Positions 54,976 to 64,000 of a stretch of 64,000 nucleotides of DNA are shown one piece after another (the stretch's first letter is position 1; the number at the start of each line of letters is the position of its first letter). The position numbers and the translations under genes are program-made. Below the pieces are notes generated by a model, which saw only the letters and a list, made by a program, of their open reading frames with translations, was not told the origin of the DNA and did not search any database. Origin of the DNA: Actinomycetota bacterium (GTDB lineage: Bacteria; Actinomycetota; Actinomycetes; Nanopelagicales; Nanopelagicaceae); assembly GCA_016870795.1 (NCBI GenBank), contig VGAJ01000001.1:1-64000 (forward strand). The letters are read 5' to 3'.

Positions 54976-55730
54976 GGCTTTACCAACGTTCCACCATCGC
55001 CGCTTAAGGCATCAATAAATGCCGGAAGTGATGTGCCATCAATAACCCTTGCAGATGATGCTCCAGATTCAATCGCGTTGATTACCGCTTCAACCTTTGG
55101 AACCATTCCACCTTCAAATGAGATCTTCTTCAAATCAGAGATAGTGATCTCTGTTATCAATGAAGAGCGATCTGGCCATGCGCTATAGATGCCAGGGACA
55201 TCGGTAAGAAAAAGAGCCTCATTTGCTCGAAGTGAGCCTGCAATAGCCCCTGCTGCGATATCTGCATTTACATTAAGGGCCCTAGTTGAACTGTCATTGG
55301 CAACTGGAGATATGACAGGTAAATATCCCATATCTAGTAAATCATTAATGATCTTTGGATTCACTTTTTTAATCTTTCCAACCAGGCCAAACTTAGCCTC
55401 ATCCCTTAATTCAACTTCTAGTAATTGGTTATCACTTCCTGTGATTCCAACTGCAGGAAATCCAGCAGCGATTAAATCTCTAACGACCGAGCGCAGCACA
55501 CTTCCGGTTAGGACAAATTCAACAACCTCCATAATTTCAGGAGTTGTAATGCGAAAGCCGTTGACGCTTGATTTTTCAATACCGCGTCTTGCAAGCTCCT
55601 TATCTATCTGCGGTCCACCGCCATGGACGATTACAAATCTCTCCCCTAATTCAAAGCGGCTAGCAATCTCGCTCGCCCATTTTCTGGAGTGCTCCCCCAT
55701 GGCATGACCACCAAATTTAATAACGATCAT
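54972..55730 (-). CDS. argB: Acetylglutamate kinase
   Basis: VIKFGGHAMG; FVIVHGGGPQIDKELARRGIEKSSVNGFRIT; LFLTDVPGIYS. Confidence 0.93.
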   Translation of the reverse strand: MIVIKFGGHAMGEHSRKWASEIASRFELGERFVIVHGGGPQIDKELARRGIEKSSVNGFRITTPEIMEVVEFVLTGSVLRSVVRDLIAAGFPAVGITGSDNQLLEVELRDEAKFGLVGKIKKVNPKIINDLLDMGYLPVISPVANDSSTRALNVNADIAAGAIAGSLRANEALFLTDVPGIYSAWPDRSSLITEITISDLKKISFEGGMVPKVEAVINAIESGASSARVIDGTSLPAFIDALSGDGGTLVKP

Positions 55731-56896
55731 GTTGAGTAAGCCGAATTCTCGTGAACATATGAAGCAGTTAAGTCATTGGTCCAGATAGTTGCCGAGGAGC
55801 TGCCTACCTTTAAATCAATCAGAATCTCTAGCAATTCCCCAGTCATATCTACCTTAGCTCTATCCTCCCCTGGCGAGCTTGACTTACAAACCTTTACTCC
55901 ATTTAGATCAACATCAATATTGAGTGGATCAATTACCGCATTGGTTGTTCCAATCGCTGCTAAAACTCGACCCCAATTAGGATCTTCTCCGCCAAGTGCG
56001 CACTTAAGAAGGTTATTCCTTGCACATGCTCTACCCACCTCGACGGCATCTCTCTCACTCTTAGCATTTATTGTGGTGATTGAAATGATCTTTGAGTGTC
56101 CTTCAGCATCAGCAATTAGCTGCTTTGAAAGACTTGCAGCAACGGCAAATAGCGCACGCTCAAGCTGCTCATCTAATATCTCAACTCCTGAAGCAGCAGA
56201 TGAAAGAAAGAGAACTGTGTCATTAGTTGATGTGCACCCATCTGAATCAATTCGATTAAAAGTCTTCTCACAAACTTTGGCGAAAATCTCATCGGCCACT
56301 GCCTTATCCACTTTTGCATCAGTCATTACTACCGAAAGCATGGTGGCAAGTGATGGCGCAAGCATTCCGGCTCCCTTGGCTATTCCGGTAAAACTAACAC
56401 CTGAGCTCTCATAGGTAGCGATCTTTGGTTTTGAATCAGTAGTCATAATTGCTCTTGCGAGATCTTCGGTTGAATTACTGCTCAAAGCAGAGTGGGCGAT
56501 TTTGACTCCTGCAAGTAATTTCTCCATATCAAGTCTTACGCCAATTAATCCAGTGGAACAGATAGCGACATCAGAGGATGAAATCGATAGCAAACTAGCT
56601 ACCTCTTCTGCTGATTTATGGGTATCAGCAAAGCCATCAGGGCCAGTGGCGGCATTTGCTCCACCACTATTTAGTAAGACTGCGGAGACTTGGTTATCTT
56701 TTAGAACTTGCCGGCTCCAGATAACAGGAGCTGCTACAACTTGATTGGTAGTAAAGACTGCACTTGCGAAATTATCAGGTCCATCATTAACAATGAGAGC
56801 TATATCTTTAGCCCCAGAGCTTTTAAGCCCGGCACTAACTCCAGATCCCCTAAAGCCCTTGGGAAGGCTCTGGCTATATTCACTCTTTAGAGTCAT
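55727..56896 (-). CDS. argJ: Bifunctional ornithine acetyltransferase / N-acetylglutamate synthase
   Basis: GIAKGAGMLAPSLATMLSVVMTDA; RIDSDGCTSTNDTVLFLSS; CALGGEDPNWGRVLAAIG. Confidence 0.96.
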   Translation of the reverse strand: MTLKSEYSQSLPKGFRGSGVSAGLKSSGAKDIALIVNDGPDNFASAVFTTNQVVAAPVIWSRQVLKDNQVSAVLLNSGGANAATGPDGFADTHKSAEEVASLLSISSSDVAICSTGLIGVRLDMEKLLAGVKIAHSALSSNSTEDLARAIMTTDSKPKIATYESSGVSFTGIAKGAGMLAPSLATMLSVVMTDAKVDKAVADEIFAKVCEKTFNRIDSDGCTSTNDTVLFLSSAASGVEILDEQLERALFAVAASLSKQLIADAEGHSKIISITTINAKSERDAVEVGRACARNNLLKCALGGEDPNWGRVLAAIGTTNAVIDPLNIDVDLNGVKVCKSSSPGEDRAKVDMTGELLEILIDLKVGSSSATIWTNDLTASYVHENSAYST

Positions 56897-57912
56897 TGCC
56901 CTATGCCCAATGCTGATAGTCCAGTTGTCTCGACAAGTCCTGAAATTAAATTAGCGTTTTGAATAGCTTGTCCTGCCGCCCCTTTTCCTAAATTATCAAT
57001 GGCAACAGAGACGATTAATCTAGAAGTATGGGTGTCAACAGCTACTTGCATCTGAACTGAATTGGAACCAGTAAGTGAAGAAGTCTCAGGAAGTTGACCC
57101 TTTGAAAGTAAGTGAACGAATGGTTCATCTTGATACATTTTTACATAGCTTTTACGAATCTCATCTTCCGAAACAGTTGTTTTGGCAGTGACAGTCGCAA
57201 GTATTCCTCTTGGCATGGGCGCCAAAATTGGGGTAAATGAAATTTTCACTTCTTTTGAACCAAGCTCTGCAAGCGTTTGTTCAATCTCAGGAGTATGTTG
57301 ATGTACTCCGCCAAATTTATAAGAGACCATCGAATTCATTATCTCGCTCGCACTTAGGCTTACCTTGGTGCTTCTTCCTGCTCCAGTTGTTCCACTTGCT
57401 GCAACAACAACAATGTCACCTGCATCTACTCCACCTGCCAGCACGGCAGGAGCGGCTGCCAGTGCTATAGCGGTGGCGTAGCATCCAGGGTTTGCAACCC
57501 TTGAAGACTTCTTTATTAACTCACGCTTTCCAGGCAGTTCTGGCAATCCATAAGCCCAAGCTCCTGCATAACTATCGTTGTAATACTGTTTCCAGGCTTG
57601 TTCTGATTTCAAACGAAAATCGGCACCTAAGTCAACAATCTTTACTTTTTCATCTATCTGCTTAACTATCTCAGCAGATTGGCCGTGAGGAAGGGCAAGA
57701 AAAATCAAGTCACAATTATTGATTGCGCCAATATCTGTACTAGCAAATCTCTGATCGCCATAGGTGATTAGATGTGAATGGAGATCAGTAATCTTCTCTC
57801 CCGCATTTGAACCTGCGGCGATGTAGCTAACTTCAAAATCTGGGTGCCCAGACAGCAAACGCAACAGCTCGCCCCCGGCATAGCCGCTAGCCCCAAGGAC
57901 TCCGATTTTCAT
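56893..57912 (-). CDS. argC: N-acetyl-gamma-glutamyl-phosphate reductase
   Basis: KIGVLGASGYAGGELLRLLSGHPDFEV; DLIFLALPHGQSAEI; RVANPGCYATAIALAAAP. Confidence 0.96.
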   Translation of the reverse strand: MKIGVLGASGYAGGELLRLLSGHPDFEVSYIAAGSNAGEKITDLHSHLITYGDQRFASTDIGAINNCDLIFLALPHGQSAEIVKQIDEKVKIVDLGADFRLKSEQAWKQYYNDSYAGAWAYGLPELPGKRELIKKSSRVANPGCYATAIALAAAPAVLAGGVDAGDIVVVAASGTTGAGRSTKVSLSASEIMNSMVSYKFGGVHQHTPEIEQTLAELGSKEVKISFTPILAPMPRGILATVTAKTTVSEDEIRKSYVKMYQDEPFVHLLSKGQLPETSSLTGSNSVQMQVAVDTHTSRLIVSVAIDNLGKGAAGQAIQNANLISGLVETTGLSALGIGQ

Positions 57913-57932
57913 GGAGGCAGGTTAGCCTTTGG

Positions 57933-57966
57933 TGCATAGTTATGCAAATCCCTGCATAATTATGCA
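57933..57966 (-). promoter_or_regulatory. Tandem ARG boxes (ArgR operator) upstream of argC
   Basis: TGCATAgtTATGCA (57933-57946) and perfect palindrome TGCATAATTATGCA (57953-57966), 20-bp centre-to-centre spacing. Confidence 0.85.
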
Positions 57967-60444
57967 CTATGTGCGTATCTGGGCTCCGCACTTCTTGCTG
58001 GCCATCGCCCCGGCCTTTGCGCGAAGTTCTGAAACTTCATCAGAGGTAAGAGTTCGATCTGCGGCTCTAAATACTAGAGAAAAAGCGAGCGAAACCTGAG
58101 CCTCTCCCTCCTTCTGATATCTATCAAAAAGCGCAATGCTCTCCAGTAGTTCACCTGCGCCCTCTCGAAGGGCGGCTTCAACTTTTTCTGCTGGCACCTT
58201 CTGGTCAACAAAGAGGGAGATGTCTTGGATGGCAGCTGGCATAACACTTATTGGACTGGCCTTAAAATTATCTGGAAATTTTAGAGCGTCAACGATGAGA
58301 GCAAACGCCACAGTTGCATCAGGAAGAGCAAGCGTTGAGGTTACTCGTGGATGAATCTGGCCGGCATGCGCCACAGCTTTTCCATCAACTTTAAATTCAG
58401 CGCATCTTCCAGGGTGCCAAGGCGCAAGATCCACTGCTTCAATTGAATAGTCATTTCCAGAATCTTCAATCAACTCTCTTACTAGATCAACAGCATCGCT
58501 CCACTCAACAACTCTTCCCTTGCCCCACCAACCAGAGTTTGTCATCTCTCCCGCAATTACTCCTGCAATATGAAGAGGTTGCTTAGGTACGCTCTGATAA
58601 ATCTGTTTTATCTGCAACTCTGTCGGTCTCTTACTGACTGAAACACTTCCTGCTGGCTTTAAGGTTTCAATGTTTCTAAATATCGCACCACTTTCAAAGA
58701 GTGCTACCGATTTTTCTCCCCTAGAGAGGTTTCTTGCAGCTGCAGCCAGAAGTCCAGGGGTTAGATGAGTTCTTAAGTAGGGATATTCATCAGACATTGG
58801 GTTAGCAATCTTGAAAGTCTTTGCGCGATCTCCAGTGAAACCAAAGAGATCCATTTGGGATTGGCTTACAAAAGGATAGTTATGAACTTCGACCAGCCCT
58901 CTATTGGCCAATTTCAAACTCATTGATCTGCGACGCTTTTGCATAGGGGTAAGTCCTGAACTTCCATTACTTGCCAATTTCACTGGCGGAAGTTGAGAAG
59001 GAATGCGGTCATATCCAAAGAATCTAGCAATCTCTTCTGCAAGATCTGGAAGTTCGTTTAGATCTGGGCGCCAGGATGGCGGGGTAACAACCCATTTCTT
59101 TCCACTCTTTCTTAAGCTAGCGCCAATCGCCTTTAGCGATTTTTCAATTTCTTTGTCGCTATAAGTTGTTCCGATAAGTGATGAAATTTCAGAGGCAGAA
59201 ATAGTGATGCTTCTCTTCTTTAGCGGAGTTTTCTTTACTGAGCTTCCGTTATAGATAGCTCCTGCATATTCGATAAGTAGTAGCGCTGCCCGAGCAGAAG
59301 CCAACTCAGCAAGCAATGGATCTACTCCACGCTCAAATCGACGCGAAGCCTCTGAACTTAGAATATGGCTCCTTGAATTACGCGCAATTGACATTGGATC
59401 AAAGTGGGCCGCCTCTAAAGTGATGCCAACAGTAAATTCACTCACTTCGCTATCAAGCCCGCCCATAGTCCCAGCTAGAGCTAGTACTTTTTTATCATCT
59501 GTTATTAGAAGATTATCCTTAGCAAGCTTTCTTTTGACCTTATCAAGGGTTATCAATTCGGTGAATTTTCCCGCTCTTGCAACTCTTAAAGTTCCAGAAA
59601 TCTTGGCGCTATCAAAAGCATGTAGCGGCTGACCCAGCTCTAACATCACATAGTTGGTGATATCTACTGCAATAGATATTGGGCGCATCCCTGCTTGAGA
59701 TAGACGTCTTGCCATCCACTGCGGTGTTGGCCTTAGCGGATCTACATTACTTAAGCTTCGCAGGTAGATTTGATCTGCTCCAGTTTTATCTGAAATCTGT
59801 ACTGGAATTATCTTTCCCCGCTTCTTCTTTTTCTCAAGTGATGCAATTAAGGACTTTGAAGAAATATCCTTGAAGTTAAGCCCTAGCACCATTGCAAGCT
59901 CTCTTGCAGCGCCGCGAACGCTCATCGCATAACCGCGGTCGGGGTTTACTGCGATATCAATAATTGGATCATCTGCTCCTAAAACCCTAAGTGCTGGGCT
60001 ACCAATCTTTGCTTTGCCATCTAGAACGATTATTCCTGAATGGTCATCTCCTAGGCCAAGTTCCTTTGAACTACAGATCATTCCATTGCTGGTCTTGCCA
60101 TATGTTTCACGGGCTGAAATTGCAAAGTTTCCTGGCAGGATCGCGCCAGGGAGAGCTGCGACAACTAGATCTCCAGCAACAAAATTAGTAGCACCACAGA
60201 TTACATATCTTGTTTTAGCTTCCCCGCAATCAAGCCCGACATAGCGTATGGGCTTTTTATGTCCGGTTAGCTCCTCAATAGTGAGAACTTTTCCAACAAG
60301 TAGTGGACCTTTGATTTTCTCGGCTGGATTATCGATTGACTCTACTTCAAAACCCACTTTCACAAATCCAGCGGCAATATCTGCTACTGAAATGGTTTTA
60401 GGGAAGTCAACAAACTCCGAGAGCCAAGATAATGGAAGCTTCAT
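57967..60444 (-). CDS. pheT: Phenylalanyl-tRNA synthetase beta subunit
   Basis: MKLPLSWLSEFVDFPKTISVADIAAGFVKVGFEVE; EASRRFERGVDPLLAELASARAALLL; C-terminal FDX-ACB domain. Confidence 0.97.
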   Translation of the reverse strand: MKLPLSWLSEFVDFPKTISVADIAAGFVKVGFEVESIDNPAEKIKGPLLVGKVLTIEELTGHKKPIRYVGLDCGEAKTRYVICGATNFVAGDLVVAALPGAILPGNFAISARETYGKTSNGMICSSKELGLGDDHSGIIVLDGKAKIGSPALRVLGADDPIIDIAVNPDRGYAMSVRGAARELAMVLGLNFKDISSKSLIASLEKKKKRGKIIPVQISDKTGADQIYLRSLSNVDPLRPTPQWMARRLSQAGMRPISIAVDITNYVMLELGQPLHAFDSAKISGTLRVARAGKFTELITLDKVKRKLAKDNLLITDDKKVLALAGTMGGLDSEVSEFTVGITLEAAHFDPMSIARNSRSHILSSEASRRFERGVDPLLAELASARAALLLIEYAGAIYNGSSVKKTPLKKRSITISASEISSLIGTTYSDKEIEKSLKAIGASLRKSGKKWVVTPPSWRPDLNELPDLAEEIARFFGYDRIPSQLPPVKLASNGSSGLTPMQKRRRSMSLKLANRGLVEVHNYPFVSQSQMDLFGFTGDRAKTFKIANPMSDEYPYLRTHLTPGLLAAAARNLSRGEKSVALFESGAIFRNIETLKPAGSVSVSKRPTELQIKQIYQSVPKQPLHIAGVIAGEMTNSGWWGKGRVVEWSDAVDLVRELIEDSGNDYSIEAVDLAPWHPGRCAEFKVDGKAVAHAGQIHPRVTSTLALPDATVAFALIVDALKFPDNFKASPISVMPAAIQDISLFVDQKVPAEKVEAALREGAGELLESIALFDRYQKEGEAQVSLAFSLVFRAADRTLTSDEVSELRAKAGAMASKKCGAQIRT

Positions 60445-61457
60445 CGCCCACCACTTCCGAACTGCCTTGAGAAGCGGACATCTCCCTCAACGATGTCATG
60501 CATATCTGTGATCCCATATTTCACCATCAAGGTTCTTTCAAGGCCCATTCCAAATGCAAATCCAGTATAAATATCGGTATCAATTCCTGCTGCCTGCAAA
60601 ACTTTTCGATTAACCATACCGCAGCCGCCCCACTCAACCCAGCGACCGTTGTAGAAGAAATCAACTTCTGCACTTGGCTCAGTAAATGGAAAGAAAGATG
60701 GCCTAATTCTTGTTGTAACCCCTGGGCCAAATATCTTTGCCGCAAAGTGGTCCAGAGTTCCTTTTAGATGGGCCATCGTTATGCCCTTATCAACTACTAA
60801 ACCTTCTACTTGATTAAATACTGGGGTATGAGTTGCATCTAACTCATCAGCTCGATAAGTACGACCTGGACAGATCACATAGATTGGAGGTTTATTTTCC
60901 AACATAGTTCTGATCTGAACTGGCGAGGTATGGGTTCGCATTACAAGACCTGATGCGAGCGGTTCGATAAAAAATGTATCTTGCATAGTTCTAGCCGGAT
61001 GATCTTCAGCAATGTTAAGGGCATCGAAGTTAAGCCAAGAAGCCTCCAGCTCTGGCCCCTCTTGCACTTTGTATCCCATGCCAACAAAAAGATCAGAAAT
61101 CTCATAAGTTAGAAGTGTTAAAGGATGTAGCGCTCCACGAGGATTTCTATTACTAGCAAGGGTTACATCAACTCTTTCATTGCTTAAAGCTCTGCTATCT
61201 CTTAGCGCAGTTAACTCTTTTTCTTTATCATCAAATGCTTGATTGATATTAGCGCGGGCTGTCCCAATCAATTTTCCCATCGCTGCTCGTTTTTCAATCT
61301 CAATCTCTGCAAGTCCTTGATTAGCCCTTGCTATTGGCGAGCGATCTCCGACATGAGCAATTCTTACCTCACGCAGCTCATCTAGGGATTGAGAACTTTT
61401 TATTGCAGCGAGCGCAACGGCCTTAATCTGCTCAATACTTGCGTTATCTAACGACAC
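60441..61457 (-). CDS. pheS: Phenylalanyl-tRNA synthetase alpha subunit
   Basis: HPLTLLTYEISDLFVGMGYKVQEGPELEASWLNFDALN; MRTHTSPVQIRTM; WVEWGGCGMVNRKVLQAAGIDTDIYTGFAFGMGLERTLM. Confidence 0.97.
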   Translation of the reverse strand: MSLDNASIEQIKAVALAAIKSSQSLDELREVRIAHVGDRSPIARANQGLAEIEIEKRAAMGKLIGTARANINQAFDDKEKELTALRDSRALSNERVDVTLASNRNPRGALHPLTLLTYEISDLFVGMGYKVQEGPELEASWLNFDALNIAEDHPARTMQDTFFIEPLASGLVMRTHTSPVQIRTMLENKPPIYVICPGRTYRADELDATHTPVFNQVEGLVVDKGITMAHLKGTLDHFAAKIFGPGVTTRIRPSFFPFTEPSAEVDFFYNGRWVEWGGCGMVNRKVLQAAGIDTDIYTGFAFGMGLERTLMVKYGITDMHDIVEGDVRFSRQFGSGGR

Positions 61458-61492
61458 TTGGGAATTCTACTAATCCAAGTGGCAAGAAGTGG

Positions 61493-62296
61493 TTATTTTC
61501 GAGCTGCCGATACGGCATACATCACCACTGAGGCAGCGGTAGCGAGATTCAGGCTCTCTGCGTTGCCTGAAATAGGAATTGCCACTTGCTTGGCTCCCAG
61601 TGTTGAGATCACCTTCGCCTCAAGGCCTCTAGCCTCATTGCCAAATACCCAGATTGCAGAGCGATTCTTTGATTCATTAGCTGCCTCTAATAGTTCAAGT
61701 CCCCCACTTGCATCAGTTCCATAGATATCAAAGGCCTTGCCATAGAGCTGTGTTTTAAGTTCCCCTTCGGAAATTGAAGTAAATAGAGGAATATGCCAGT
61801 GCGAACCTGCACTGGAGCGAACTACTTTCGGGCTATAGATATCAACGCTGTTGTCAGAGAAAATCACTGCATCAAAACCAAAAGCATCCGCAGCTCGGAT
61901 CACCGTCCCAGCATTTCCTGGATCTTGAATCTGCCAGAAGTAAGCAATCTTTAACTCACTCTTTGACGCTGCAAGAAAATCTGCAAATGAATTCTCTGGA
62001 ATCTGAGCGATAGCTAATAAACCTTGTGGTGTGACGGTATCAGTCATTGCTTTCATGACTTCAGCTGAGACCTCAACAATTTCAAAATAGCCCTCAGGAA
62101 TTGTTGCCAGTCTGCTCATGCCATCGCTAGTTAAATAGAGGGTTGTGATTTCTTCTGGAGAAGAATCAAGGGCCTCTTTAATGCATGAGAGCCCTTCAAT
62201 TACATATTGCCCATTCTCTTTTCTTGCTTTACCGCCCCGAGAACCTAAAAGAGCCTTCACTGCCTCAACATGAGGCGAATGAAGGCTCGTAATCAT
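61493..62296 (-). CDS. TrmH/SpoU-family RNA methyltransferase
   Basis: QDPGNAGTVIRAADAFGFDAVIFS; IWVFGNEARGL; VAIPISGNAESLNLATAASVVMYAV. Confidence 0.94.
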   Translation of the reverse strand: MITSLHSPHVEAVKALLGSRGGKARKENGQYVIEGLSCIKEALDSSPEEITTLYLTSDGMSRLATIPEGYFEIVEVSAEVMKAMTDTVTPQGLLAIAQIPENSFADFLAASKSELKIAYFWQIQDPGNAGTVIRAADAFGFDAVIFSDNSVDIYSPKVVRSSAGSHWHIPLFTSISEGELKTQLYGKAFDIYGTDASGGLELLEAANESKNRSAIWVFGNEARGLEAKVISTLGAKQVAIPISGNAESLNLATAASVVMYAVSAARK

Positions 62297-62315
62297 CGCT
62301 TTCTAACGCGAGACT

Positions 62316-62678
62316 TTAGGAAACTTTTACATTCTTGCGCGCTACTTCAACCAATGCGGTGAAAGCAGCAGGATCATTAGTTGCAAGCTCTGATAGAACG
62401 CGACGATCTACCTCAACTCCTGCAGACTTTAATCCTTGGATAAAACGGTTGTAGGTAATTCCATTAGCGCGACTTGCCGCATTGATACGGGTAATCCAGA
62501 GCTGGCGGAAATCACCTTTCTTATCTTTACGATCATTGAAGGCATAGACCAGAGAGTGAGTTACTTGCTCTTTTGCCTTTGTGAAAAGACGGGAGCGTTG
62601 TCCGCGATAGCCACTAGCTCTCTCAAGTGTGGTGCGGCGCTTCTTTGCGGCATGAACACCGCGTTTTACTCTTGCCAT
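62316..62678 (-). CDS. rplT: 50S ribosomal protein L20
   Basis: [39 protein letters not shown]. Confidence 0.98.
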   Translation of the reverse strand: MARVKRGVHAAKKRRTTLERASGYRGQRSRLFTKAKEQVTHSLVYAFNDRKDKKGDFRQLWITRINAASRANGITYNRFIQGLKSAGVEVDRRVLSELATNDPAAFTALVEVARKNVKVS

Positions 62679-62690
62679 TATTGCTCCCCC

Positions 62691-62888
62691 TTACTTCATT
62701 CCAAGCAAACGCTTGGCAGAAAAAGTGTTTCGATCATTGGCCGTCTGATCCTTTGAAAGGCGACGGGTTACTCGAGAAGATTTACGCTCCAAGAGGTGGC
62801 GCTTGCCAGCGCGCTCGTGCACGATCTTTCCGCTTCCGGTGACGCGAAAGGTTTTCTTGGCGCCACTATGTGTCTTCATTTTCGGCAT
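62691..62888 (-). CDS. rpmI: 50S ribosomal protein L35
   Basis: [38 protein letters not shown]. Confidence 0.97.
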   Translation of the reverse strand: MPKMKTHSGAKKTFRVTGSGKIVHERAGKRHLLERKSSRVTRRLSKDQTANDRNTFSAKRLLGMK

Positions 62889-62911
62889 TTCTTTCCTCCT
62901 GTTGTCTTTAC

Positions 62912-63484
62912 TTAAACTTCTTTAGCCTTAGAGGCGCGGGCGCGCTTTGCTTCAGCAAGTGCTTCGCTCTTTTTGCGCACTGGTCCAAGCACCATCGTCA
63001 TGCTTCTACCCTCGCGCTTTGGAGCAAATTCGACAAATCCCGAAGTCGCTACATCTTCTGCAAGACGTTGCAATAATCGAAATCCCATCTCTGGTCTTGT
63101 CTGTTCCCGTCCTTTGAATTGAACAGTTACCTTCACCTTATCTCCGCTAAGTAAGAACTTTTCAATATGGTTCTTCTTAGTCTCGTAATCATGGTTCTCA
63201 ATCTTTAAACCCAATCGGATTTCCTTAACCACAATGTGGGTCTGGTTAGCCCGGGCCTCTCGCGCTTTCTGAGCAATTTCGTACTTATATTTTCCGAAAT
63301 CCATAATCTTGCATACTGGTGGAACTGCTTCAGGTGCGATCTCGACTAAATCAAGACCTGCTTCATCAGCCATCTTTAGCGCTTTATCAATCGCTACGAC
63401 GCCAACTTGCTCACCTAATGCTCCAATCAGACGAATTTCTGGAACGCGAATTCGATCGTTGATACGAGGATCAGTGGTGCTGAT
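62912..63484 (-). CDS. infC: Translation initiation factor IF-3 (probable AUC start at 63484; ORF open to 63538, ATG alternative at 63508)
   Basis: [29 protein letters not shown]...[17 protein letters not shown]-like AAGGGA 6 nt upstream of ATC. Confidence 0.85.
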   Translation of the reverse strand: MSTTDPRINDRIRVPEIRLIGALGEQVGVVAIDKALKMADEAGLDLVEIAPEAVPPVCKIMDFGKYKYEIAQKAREARANQTHIVVKEIRLGLKIENHDYETKKNHIEKFLLSGDKVKVTVQFKGREQTRPEMGFRLLQRLAEDVATSGFVEFAPKREGRSMTMVLGPVRKKSEALAEAKRARASKAKEV

Positions 63485-63725
63485 AACTCTTCCCTTCACT
63501 AAAAGCATGATGGAAGTCAGCCGCCAGAATGAGACCAATATTTTGGTCTTGCTCTTGTTGACCAGCTCACCTAAGAGTGAGGTAGGTGGGAGCGGCTAGC
63601 TCCACTTCATGTTGGTCATTTGACCAAGGGCTAGATACTAGCGAGTGCGAAAATGAAGGTCAAAATGCGCTTATTGTCTATCCCATCTACGCTTAGCTAT
63701 GGCCTTAAAGCGTTGGAATCTGGCG

Positions 63726-63998
63726 ATGCCTAAGAGGCGCAATTATCAAAACATTACCGAGGCAGGCGCTGCCCTCTCTGATGATCTTCCCTCAAGACAG
63801 AAGCGCTATTTCATTTCGATGATGATAAGAACTGCTTGTTTTCTCCTAGCAGTTTTTACGCCAAGTCCTTATCGCTGGTTCTTTCTAGTTGGAGCAGTGA
63901 CCCTCCCCTACATCTCAGTGATTATGGCAAATGGTGGCAGGGAGACCATTAGAGGCAGGAGCGCAGTGCTAAGAAGCAAACAACGCGAAATAGGTTAA
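63726..63998 (+). CDS. DUF3099 family small membrane protein
   Basis: ITEAGAALSDDLPSRQKRYFISMMIRTACFLLAVF...ANGG motif; start uncertain (63699 or 63726). Confidence 0.75.
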   Translation: MPKRRNYQNITEAGAALSDDLPSRQKRYFISMMIRTACFLLAVFTPSPYRWFFLVGAVTLPYISVIMANGGRETIRGRSAVLRSKQREIG

Positions 63999-64000
63999 GT

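Noticed and set aside
55776-56414. 212-aa plus-strand ORF antisense to argJ
   Set aside because: Ser/Ala/Thr-rich low-information translation opposite a confidently assigned conserved gene; a codon-usage artefact, as are 55189-55707 and 35458-36012.
60102-60120. parS-like TGTTTCACGGGCTGAAAT
   Set aside because: Only the left half matches parS (TGTTTCACGTGAAACA) and it lies in conserved pheT coding sequence (ARETYGKT).

Overview
This window is a gene-dense chromosomal segment from a streamlined, moderately AT-rich actinobacterium. Gene content and order suggest a freshwater acI / Nanopelagicales-like lineage, but this is inference: mycothiol ligase mshC, pafBC, helY, garA/ftsR, a cmk-der fusion, and gene order resembling Mycobacterium/Streptomyces blocks. 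I see no prophage, IS element, CRISPR array or defence island. It is almost entirely housekeeping: purine salvage, mshC, metH, trmI, pafBC, tatAC, helY, lnt, glycine cleavage (gcvP, gcvH), cmk-der, aroH/tyrA, scpAB, parA, xerD, pyrG, recN, nadK, tlyA, one 16S-23S-5S rRNA operon, tyrS, arginine biosynthesis (argCJBD-R-H), pheST and infC-rpmI-rplT, plus two tRNA genes.

The most interesting signal is not a gene. A 28-bp sequence at 23699-23726 (TTAGCCGATAA-TCTACA-TTATGTAAACT) has the XerC-arm / 6-bp centre / XerD-arm architecture of a chromosome-dimer-resolution (dif) site. Its XerC arm encodes the last codons and stop of lnt. It lies exactly where gene polarity switches from mostly + to almost entirely -, as expected at a replication terminus. 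If correct, the rRNA operon (about 45-50 kb) sits only about 21-26 kb from the terminus, which is unusual.

Other points of interest: an apparently collapsed Pup-proteasome locus (trmI-FKBP-pafB-pafC with no mpa/dop/pup/prcBA/pafA); a tRNA-Pro whose 3' end is 1 nt from the GTG start of a CDP-alcohol phosphatidyltransferase gene; tandem ARG-box palindromes abutting the pheT stop; an arg cluster lacking argF and argG; a probable AUC start for infC; a 283-bp AT-rich intergenic region with repeated ATCGACTT palindromes; and convergent genes sharing self-complementary stop tetranucleotides. All calls are from reading sequence and translated ORFs; no database search was run.
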